The notes under the pieces were generated by a model. The model had not been told where the DNA came from and searched no databases. It saw nothing but the letters and a program-made list of their open reading frames with translations. Shown in pieces: positions 59,028-64,000 of a stretch of 64,000 bases of DNA. The position numbers and the translations under genes were made by a program. Each line of letters starts with the position of its first letter. The stretch's first letter is position 1. The stretch is from Metabacillus mangrovi. Lineage in GTDB: Bacteria > Bacillota > Bacilli > Bacillales > Bacillaceae. The stretch spans positions 372,001-436,000 of the forward strand of contig NZ_WMIB01000001.1 of assembly GCF_009711125.1 (NCBI RefSeq), written 5' to 3'.

Positions 59028-59552
59028 CTAAGGTTTAATTGATTCCATCATATCCCGTATATTCCGTTCAGTCAGCTGCCCTTTCACGATATCGGTAACC
59101 TTCCCGCTGCTGTCGATCAGATAGGTTGTAGGAAGCGGCTTAACCCCGTATTGGTCCAGAATCTGCCGGTCCTTATCGATGCCGATCGGAAACGATAGTC
59201 CATACTGCTTCGCAAAGCTTGAAACCGCAATATCCGACTCAGCAATGTTCACCGCAATAATTTCAACGCCTTGCTCTTTATAGTAGGAATATTGATTATC
59301 CATATACGGCATTTCTTTCTTGCATGGCTCGCACCATGTTCCCCAAAAATTCAGCAGTACACCCTTTCCTTTCAATTCTGACAGCTGAAGCCGTTCTCCC
59401 TTCAGATCCGTCAAAACAAAATCCGGAGCCGCACTCCCTACCTTCACTCTCTCCCGGTCCGCAAAAAAATTCGAATAGAGCGTATACGCCAGTGCCGCCG
59501 CAAGCACAAGAAGAATACTGCTCCTCAAAACAAGCCGCCTTCTTTTCCTCAT
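59028..59552 (-). CDS. resA: Thiol-disulfide oxidoreductase ResA
   Basis: Reduces the haem-binding cysteines of apocytochrome c. The 174-residue protein has an N-terminal membrane anchor (SSILLVLAAALAYTLYSNFF) and a thioredoxin-like domain with the active site NFWGTWCEPCKKEMPYM (CEPC). It is the first gene of resABCDE-yvqK. Confidence 0.96.
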   Translation of the reverse strand: MRKRRRLVLRSSILLVLAAALAYTLYSNFFADRERVKVGSAAPDFVLTDLKGERLQLSELKGKGVLLNFWGTWCEPCKKEMPYMDNQYSYYKEQGVEIIAVNIAESDIAVSSFAKQYGLSFPIGIDKDRQILDQYGVKPLPTTYLIDSSGKVTDIVKGQLTERNIRDMMESIKP

Positions 59553-59585
59553 ATAAACTCCCCTGCTATGTATCTATTTCCTATT

Positions 59586-59591
59586 ATTATA
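59586..59591 (-). promoter_or_regulatory. Extended -10 promoter of the res operon
   Basis: TGATATAAT on the minus strand gives TGnTATAAT about 35 bp before resA. The -35 is weak (TTTTGG region), as is usual for activator-assisted promoters such as those using ResD. Confidence 0.6.
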
Positions 59592-59712
59592 TCACTACGA
59601 AAACGCTCCCAAAATCTTTTATTTGAAGGTTATGTGAAAAAAAGAAAAGCAGAGGGCGCTCGCTCATGCCGACTGGCACATTGGAGCACCCGACCGAGAG
59701 GGGTTTTTAATG

Positions 59713-59774
59713 GAAGTTCTGCTAAGGGCGCGGCGTCCTGCTGCAACGCAGAACTGACCCGCATCGTGCGGGCC
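59713..59774. repeat. 62-bp structured repeat, copy 1
   Basis: Fits the fold: outer stem GTTCTGC/GCAGAAC, inner stem GCGGC/GCTGC (one G-T pair), 3' hairpin CCCGCA/TGCGGG. Confidence 0.85.
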
Positions 59775-59853
59775 CTCGACCGAGGGTGTGAAATGGGCCT
59801 GCGGCATAGCGCCCGGAGCTGGACAAAACTAGTGCGGAGACGGCTCAGATAAG

Positions 59854-59915
59854 GAAGTTCTGCTAAGGGCGCGACGTCCTGTCGCAACGCAGTACTGACC
59901 TGCATCGTGCAGGCC
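59854..59915. repeat. 62-bp structured repeat, copy 2
   Basis: Inner stem GCGAC/GTCGC and 3' hairpin CCTGCA/TGCAGG, both changed by compensating bases relative to copy 3. The outer stem has one mismatch (GCAGTAC). Confidence 0.85.
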
Positions 59916-59932
59916 TCTGAAGGACGGTGGAG

Positions 59933-59971
59933 CTCTCGACCGAGGGGCGCTTTTTGCCCCGACCGAGAGAG
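59933..59971. repeat. Nested hairpin between repeats
   Basis: CTCTCG and CGAGAG frame an inner GGGGC/GCCCC hairpin with a GCTTTTT loop. It repeats the CGACCGAG motif found elsewhere in this region. Confidence 0.6.
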
Positions 59972-60037
59972 CGAAGCGGCCGAAGAGCTAGCCGCCGGAG
60001 CCGGATGATGAGAAAAGCGGAGGGCGCTTCCAGTAAA

Positions 60038-60099
60038 GAAGTTCTGCTAAAGGCGCGGCATCCTGCCGCAACACAGAACTGACCCGCATCGTGCGGGCC
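60038..60099. repeat. 62-bp structured repeat, copy 3
   Basis: Inner stem GCGGC/GCCGC and 3' hairpin CCCGCA/TGCGGG. The outer stem is shortened by one pair (ACAGAAC). It lies beside the motif AGAAAAGCGGAGGGCGCT, which also occurs at 59643 with one change. Confidence 0.85.
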
Positions 60100-60144
60100 T
60101 CCGACTGGCACATTGGAGCACCCGACCGAGAGGGGTTTTTAATG

Positions 60145-60206
60145 GAAGTTCTGCTAAGGGCGCGGCGTCCTGCCGCAACGCAGAACTGACCTGCATCGTG
60201 CGGGCC
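60145..60206. repeat. 62-bp structured repeat, copy 4
   Basis: Inner stem GCGGC/GCCGC; 3' hairpin CCTGCA/TGCGGG keeps pairing through a T-G wobble. Confidence 0.85.
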
Positions 60207-60285
60207 CTCGACCGAGTGTGTGAAATGGGCCTGCGGCATAGCGCCCGGAGCTGGACAAAACTAGTGCGGAGGCGGCTCAGATAAG

Positions 60286-60347
60286 GAAGTTCTGCTAAGG
60301 GCGCGACGTCCTGTCGCAACGCAGAACTGACCTGCATCGTGCAGGCC
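60286..60347. repeat. 62-bp structured repeat, copy 5
   Basis: Inner stem GCGAC/GTCGC and 3' hairpin CCTGCA/TGCAGG, with a perfect outer stem GTTCTGC/GCAGAAC. Confidence 0.85.
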
Positions 60348-60369
60348 TCCGACCGAGAGGCATTTTAAT

Positions 60370-60431
60370 GATGTTCTGCTAAGGGCGCGGCGTCCTGCCG
60401 CAGCTAAAAGCTGACATGCACCATGCAGGCC
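60370..60431. repeat. 62-bp structured repeat, copy 6 (degenerate)
   Basis: Keeps the 5' half and inner stem GCGGC/GCCGC, but the outer 3' arm has become AGCTAAAAGCTG and the last hairpin is ATGCA-CCA-TGCA. Confidence 0.75.
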
Positions 60432-60569
60432 GATAAATAGAAAAAAAGAAATAAAACGGGGCTTTTCCAGGCTCCAAAGAGACATAAAATCAGTAAAGTT
60501 TAAATTTATGAAACAATGAATATTGAAAAGTCTTCGTATACTACAATAGCTTGCATGCCAGCAGCTTTA

Positions 60570-60660
60570 TATCTCCGAAAAGAATGATTTATCTTCGAAA
60601 AAAATTTTTTATTTTCGAAATTTAGATTTTATCTTCGAAAGATAGGATATATCTCCGAAA
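60570..60660. repeat. Five-copy array TATCTYCGAAA with exact 20-bp period
   Basis: TATCTTCGAAA or close variants start at 60570, 60590, 60610, 60630 and 60650. The 9-bp spacers differ from each other. A degenerate sixth copy (TATCGATTATT) is at 60670. The period is not a multiple of three, so it is not a coding repeat. It lies just past the 3' end of uppP. Confidence 0.85.
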
Positions 60661-60738
60661 ATTTAGGTTTATCGATTATTCGCCTTCATTCGTCATTTTT
60701 TGCAGAAAAGAAGGCTTGTCTGTAGCTACTTGCTAAAC

Positions 60739-61536
60739 TTACTGAATGATGTACACCCAGAAAACTCCTGCCAGTACAATTCTATAAATGGCGAAGGGAA
60801 TCAAGCCCGCTTTTTTCAAGATGTTTAAGAAGGTAAGAACCGCGGCCATCGCTACGACGAATGCGGTCACGAAGCCTGCGGCGAACAATGGAATATCAGC
60901 CGCCTGCAGCACATTCAGGTTCTTGATCAGATCGAGTGATGCTGCACCAGCCATCAACGGGACGGCAATTAAAAAAGAAAATTCCGAGGCGGTTTTATAA
61001 TCGGCCCTTGCGAGAAGGCCGCCTGAGATGGTGGAGCCGGCTCTTGAAAACCCCGGCCATACGGCCAGACATTGGAAGACCCCAATCGTCAGTGCCTGTT
61101 TGTACGTTAGTTCATCCAAAGTTGTGGCTTTCGGTTTCTTTTTCAGTTTTTCTGCTGCGATCATCAATACGGCACCGGCAATCAGTCCGGCCACCACATA
61201 GCTCCAGTGAAACATGGATTTAATGGTGCCGTAAAAAATCGCCCCAACAGCTACAGCAGGGAGAATCCCCAGTACAACATGAAGAGCATTAAACTTTTTT
61301 TCTTTTTTTATCAGGGGCTTCAGGTTAAACATAGACAGCAGCCTCCGCCAATAAAGGACAGCGATCGCCAGAATGGCCCCAAACTGGATGAACACTTCAA
61401 AGACCGGTTCGCGGGGATCCTCGCTGAAGCCGATGATTTCAGCTGTTAAAATAAGATGCCCTGTTGACGAAATAGGAAGAAATTCTGCAAGTCCTTCAAT
61501 TAGTCCCATTATGATTCCGATAAGAATATCATTCAT
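60739..61536 (-). CDS. uppP: Undecaprenyl-diphosphatase (UppP/BacA)
   Basis: Membrane phosphatase that recycles the cell-wall lipid carrier and gives bacitracin tolerance. The 265-residue protein has about eight membrane segments and both catalytic regions, GLAEFLPISSTGHLILT at residue 16 and WPGFSRAGSTISGGLLARAD near 162. The ATG at 61536 follows GAGGTGCAGGAA. It is inserted between resA and rluB relative to B. subtilis. Confidence 0.95.
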   Translation of the reverse strand: MNDILIGIIMGLIEGLAEFLPISSTGHLILTAEIIGFSEDPREPVFEVFIQFGAILAIAVLYWRRLLSMFNLKPLIKKEKKFNALHVVLGILPAVAVGAIFYGTIKSMFHWSYVVAGLIAGAVLMIAAEKLKKKPKATTLDELTYKQALTIGVFQCLAVWPGFSRAGSTISGGLLARADYKTASEFSFLIAVPLMAGAASLDLIKNLNVLQAADIPLFAAGFVTAFVVAMAAVLTFLNILKKAGLIPFAIYRIVLAGVFWVYIIQ

Positions 61537-61636
61537 TTCCTGCACCTCATTTAATTTTTCCAGAATAATCCTCCCTTGCTAGTTATACAGGAAATAAACT
61601 CCAGCTTCAATACTGCAGAGGATTTTTTCAAAAAAA

Positions 61637-61657
61637 AGAAACGCCATCTGCGTTTCT
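61637..61657 (-). terminator. Terminator after rluB
   Basis: AGAAACGC (61637-61644) pairs with GCGTTTCT (61650-61657); the minus strand continues TTTTTTT. Confidence 0.82.
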
Positions 61658-61677
61658 CTGTTTTCCTGCTATATGAA

Positions 61678-62421
61678 TTAGTACCTCTCGGAACCTACTT
61701 TACCGGTTTCCGCAAGTGCCCGCAGCTGTTTTACTTCATGCGGGCTGAGCTCTCTGGAGTCACCGGTGCCGAGTCCTCTCAGATCAAGAAAAGCGTAGGT
61801 CTCTCTTTTCAGCTTCAGGACCGGATAGCCCATCGCTTCAAACATGCGTCTTACCTGGCGGTTCCGGCCTTCATGGATGGTCAGTTCTACGATGCTTGTG
61901 TTTTTCTTTTTATCAAGGGACAGCAGTTTTGCTTTTGCAGGTGCTGTCGTGCCGTCCTCGAGCTTCACACCTTTTTCCAGTGTGCGCAGAATGCCCTTGT
62001 GCGGGATGCCCTTTACTTTTGCAACATACGTTTTGTTAATTTCGTATTTTGGGTGCATCAGCAGGTTGGCGAATTCGCCGTCATTTGTCATCAGAATCAA
62101 TCCGGATGTATCATAGTCCAGCCTTCCGACAGGATAGATGCGCTCCTTAAATTCCGGGAAGAAGTCTCTGACTGTTTTTCTGTTTTTATCATCCTGTGCT
62201 GCAGATATGACACCTCTTGGCTTATATAATAAAAGATAAACCGGTACTTCCTTCTCTAAAGGAACCCCGTTTACTTCAACCTTGTCATTTCCGGATACTT
62301 TTACCCCGAGTTCTCTCACGGTTTTTCCATTTACTGTTACTCTTCCATCTAAAATCAGCTGCTCGGCATTCCTTCTGGAGGCAATGCCTGCGTGCGCAAT
62401 TACTTTTTGCAATCGTTCCAT
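61678..62421 (-). CDS. rluB: 23S rRNA pseudouridine synthase RluB
   Basis: Converts a uridine of 23S rRNA to pseudouridine. The 247-residue protein has an N-terminal S4 RNA-binding domain (IASRRNAEQLILDGRVTVNG) and a catalytic Asp in PVGRLDYDTSGLILMTNDG near residue 102, then HEGRNRQVRRMFEAMGYPV. The ATG at 62421 follows AAAGAGGTGAAGAGC. Confidence 0.95.
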   Translation of the reverse strand: MERLQKVIAHAGIASRRNAEQLILDGRVTVNGKTVRELGVKVSGNDKVEVNGVPLEKEVPVYLLLYKPRGVISAAQDDKNRKTVRDFFPEFKERIYPVGRLDYDTSGLILMTNDGEFANLLMHPKYEINKTYVAKVKGIPHKGILRTLEKGVKLEDGTTAPAKAKLLSLDKKKNTSIVELTIHEGRNRQVRRMFEAMGYPVLKLKRETYAFLDLRGLGTGDSRELSPHEVKQLRALAETGKVGSERY

Positions 62422-62481
62422 GCTCTTCACCTCTTTGTACATCTTACTTGTTTCCATCCCATTAAACAAGCTTGCAAAAAA

Positions 62482-62505
62482 GAAAACCTGTGCAGACAGG
62501 TTTTC
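62482..62505 (-). terminator. Terminator after spmB
   Basis: GAAAACCTG (62482-62490) pairs with CAGGTTTTC (62497-62505); the minus strand continues TTTTTTG. Confidence 0.83.
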
Positions 62506-62514
62506 GGCAGTGGT

Positions 62515-63045
62515 TTATGAAAATAGGATCGAAACGACGACAATGGATGCTGCTACTCCGATCAGGTCCGCAAGCAGGCCGACTTTTAGTGCATCTCCCA
62601 TTTTCCTGATCCCGACAGCGCCAAAGTAGACGGTCAGGATATAGAGGGTCGTATCTGTACTTCCCTGCATCACGGCAGCAAGCCTTCCTATAAACGAGTC
62701 AGGGCCGTTGCTGGCGATCAAATCAGTGGTCAGCCCGAGGGCCGCTGTACCGGAAATCGGCCGGATAAAAGCAAGCGGTACGATATCGGAGGGAACGCCG
62801 ATTAACGAAAGAGCAGGCTTAAGCATATCCAGAAGGAATTCCATTGCGCCCGAAGCCCTGAAAATGGTGATGGCTACAAGCATTCCTACAAGGTAAGGAA
62901 TGATGGAGAACGAAATCTCGATCCCCTCCTTCCCCCCTTCCACAAAGGCTTCATAAGTCTGAACTTTCCTGACTGTGCCCGCTATGAGAATCAGGGCAAT
63001 GATCAGAGGAATTAGCCAGAGCGACAAGAGACTGATCCACTCCAT
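62515..63045 (-). CDS. spmB: Spore maturation protein SpmB
   Basis: Membrane protein needed with SpmA for full spore dehydration. The 176-residue protein has four to five hydrophobic segments and a nucleoside-recognition (Gate) domain, with ISFSIIPYLVGMLVAITIF and FIRPISGTAALGL. Its start overlaps the spmA stop by one base. Confidence 0.93.
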   Translation of the reverse strand: MEWISLLSLWLIPLIIALILIAGTVRKVQTYEAFVEGGKEGIEISFSIIPYLVGMLVAITIFRASGAMEFLLDMLKPALSLIGVPSDIVPLAFIRPISGTAALGLTTDLIASNGPDSFIGRLAAVMQGSTDTTLYILTVYFGAVGIRKMGDALKVGLLADLIGVAASIVVVSILFS

Positions 63046-63638
63046 CAGGCTTCACCCTTCCGCTTTCTTCTATAATAAAACCATCTGTCAATCAGCAATG
63101 CCCCTATAGCAGAGATGATGGTCGCGATCAGCGTAGGCATGACAATATCGGCCGGGTTTGATGATCCGTAGGAGATCCTGACTGCAATGACTGTTGTTGG
63201 AATGAGGGTGATGCTTGAGGTGTTGACGGCCAAAAAGGTAATCATGGACCGGCTGGCCGAATCCTTTCCCCCGTTCAGTTTTTTCAGCTCCTCCATCGCT
63301 TTAATTCCAAGAGGCGTTGCTGCATTCCCGAGTCCGAAGAGGTTGGCCATCGTATTCGAGAGGATGTACCCCATTGCAGGGTGATCCGGCGGCACTTCTG
63401 GGAAGATTCTCTTCACAGCAGGCCGGCACAGCTTTCCGAGAGCTTCAAGCAATCCTGCTTTTTCGGCGATCTTCATCAGCCCGAGCCAGAAAACGAGCAC
63501 GCTGATCAAACCGAACGAGATCGTAACCGCATCCTTTGCCCCTTTAAATATCGCAGCATTCACCTGATCGATTGTGCCGTTGAATAAGGCGAATACAATG
63601 CCGATCACGATCATTGCCACCCAGATGTAATTAACCAT
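63045..63638 (-). CDS. spmA: Spore maturation protein SpmA
   Basis: Partner of SpmB. The 197-residue protein has about five membrane segments and the Gate domain with GAKDAVTISFGLISVLVFWL and SNTMANLFGLGNAATPLGI. The ATG at 63638 (MVNYIWVAM) has GGAGC 8 nt upstream and overlaps the dacB end by 8 bp, as in the B. subtilis dacB-spmA-spmB operon. Confidence 0.94.
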   Translation of the reverse strand: MVNYIWVAMIVIGIVFALFNGTIDQVNAAIFKGAKDAVTISFGLISVLVFWLGLMKIAEKAGLLEALGKLCRPAVKRIFPEVPPDHPAMGYILSNTMANLFGLGNAATPLGIKAMEELKKLNGGKDSASRSMITFLAVNTSSITLIPTTVIAVRISYGSSNPADIVMPTLIATIISAIGALLIDRWFYYRRKRKGEA

Positions 63639-64000
63639 CTGTATTTGCTCCAGACAGAGCAAAAAACATTTTTCTTAGTGAATCCCAAATGGACGCTTGC
63701 GGCTTTTTTACATTCCCGTTTTCATAATAAACCGGAACGTCCAGAATCTGCTCTTCAGCTGCAAATACCTTCAGCTGCCCGACGACTTGCGGAATTTTTT
63801 TGGCATCCTTCCAGCTCTTTAGCGGCTTTTGAAGAGTAACTTCTGTTTTCAGGGAATTTTTCTCGTCTTCTGTCAGAGGATAAAATACATCCCTTTGAAT
63901 AAATGCTTTGCCTTTGTAAAAAGGATCCCCGAGAGAGCTTAACTCTCCCTTAGGCTTTATTTTAAACAAATCATAATGATCAAACCCATAGTTATACATT
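63631..64000 (-). CDS. dacB: D-alanyl-D-alanine carboxypeptidase DacB, C-terminal part
   Basis: The frame is open to the right window edge; about 122 residues of the end are present. These are the C-terminal beta-sandwich (PBP5_C-like) domain with VGQLKVFAAEEQILDVPVY and a final amphipathic helix (SIWDSLRKMFFALSG) that would bind the membrane. The catalytic serine domain lies outside. The link to spmA-spmB identifies it as the sporulation carboxypeptidase that trims the spore cortex. Confidence 0.9.
   Translation of the reverse strand, partial: MYNYGFDHYDLFKIKPKGELSSLGDPFYKGKAFIQRDVFYPLTEDEKNSLKTEVTLQKPLKSWKDAKKIPQVVGQLKVFAAEEQILDVPVYYENGNVKKPQASIWDSLRKMFFALSGANTDG

Larger units (their letters stand above)
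59669..59917. repeat. 249-bp direct duplication, copy A
   Basis: Matches 60101-60349 at a constant offset of 432 bp, with about five base differences and no indel. Each copy contains two of the six 62-bp core repeats and the segment between them. Confidence 0.9.
60101..60349. repeat. 249-bp direct duplication, copy B
   Basis: Second copy of 59669-59917, see that entry for the extent and identity of the duplication. Confidence 0.9.

Noticed and set aside
59630-60485. Several overlapping frames on the minus strand with repeated peptides such as ALRQDVAPLAELP
   Set aside because: They arise from translating the 62-bp repeats. The frames shift between copies and the base changes follow stem pairing, not codons.
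60570-60680. CRISPR-like array
   Set aside because: The repeats are only 11 bp and the spacers 9 bp, far below CRISPR sizes, and no cas gene is present.

Overview
The window is chromosomal DNA of an endospore-forming member of the Bacillaceae. The evidence is the sporulation and germination genes (spoIVA, sleB-ypeB, spmA-spmB, dacB end), a bacillithiol disulfide reductase, TRAP (mtrB) control of the trp operon, the sigX-rsiX pair and a gene order that follows the Bacillus subtilis ypiB-to-dacB stretch. Nearly all genes lie on the minus strand; only ypzI, fer and serA are on the plus strand. I see no rRNA, tRNA, prophage, intact transposase or CRISPR array.

Layout from low to high coordinates. 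1-15 kb holds ypiB and ypiA, then the aromatic amino acid supraoperon read from right to left (aroC-aroB-aroH, then trpEDCFBA, hisC, tyrA, aroA). The trp part has its own promoter in the end of aroH and a full TRAP-controlled attenuator. 15-21 kb holds cheR, ndk, the heptaprenyl diphosphate/menaquinone genes hepS-menG-hepT, the TRAP gene mtrB with folE, and hbs. A tandem repeat with terminal inverted repeats lies between cheR and ndk. 21-32 kb holds spoIVA, yphF, yphE, gpsA, der, yphA, ypzI, fni, rpsA, plsC, cmk and ypfB. 32-40 kb holds the c-di-GMP receptor ypfA, ypeB-sleB, prsW, ansA-bdr, an intact gudB and ypbH.

40-47 kb is the ypb cluster (ypbG to ypbB, including recS). It carries an extra gene for a MerR-type, B12-binding regulator of the CarH/LitR photoreceptor family. 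That gene has a good promoter overlapped by three 11-bp-phased operator half-sites. 47-50 kb holds fer (with a Fur-like box), ribU behind an FMN riboswitch, and serA. 50-60 kb holds a PHP phosphatase, sigX-rsiX with a sigma-X autoregulatory promoter, and resABCDE. A cob(I)alamin adenosyltransferase gene is translationally coupled to resE. 59.6-60.7 kb is non-coding and rich in repeats: six 62-bp structured repeats with compensatory base changes, a 249-bp duplication, and a five-copy array with an exact 20-bp period. uppP, rluB, spmB-spmA and the end of dacB close the window.

The most interesting items are the light/B12 regulator with its own predicted operator and a nearby enzyme that makes its cofactor, and the two repeat systems between resA and uppP. 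Most other genes are well-known Bacillus housekeeping genes. Starts were chosen by Shine-Dalgarno position and similarity to remembered B. subtilis proteins; no database search was possible.
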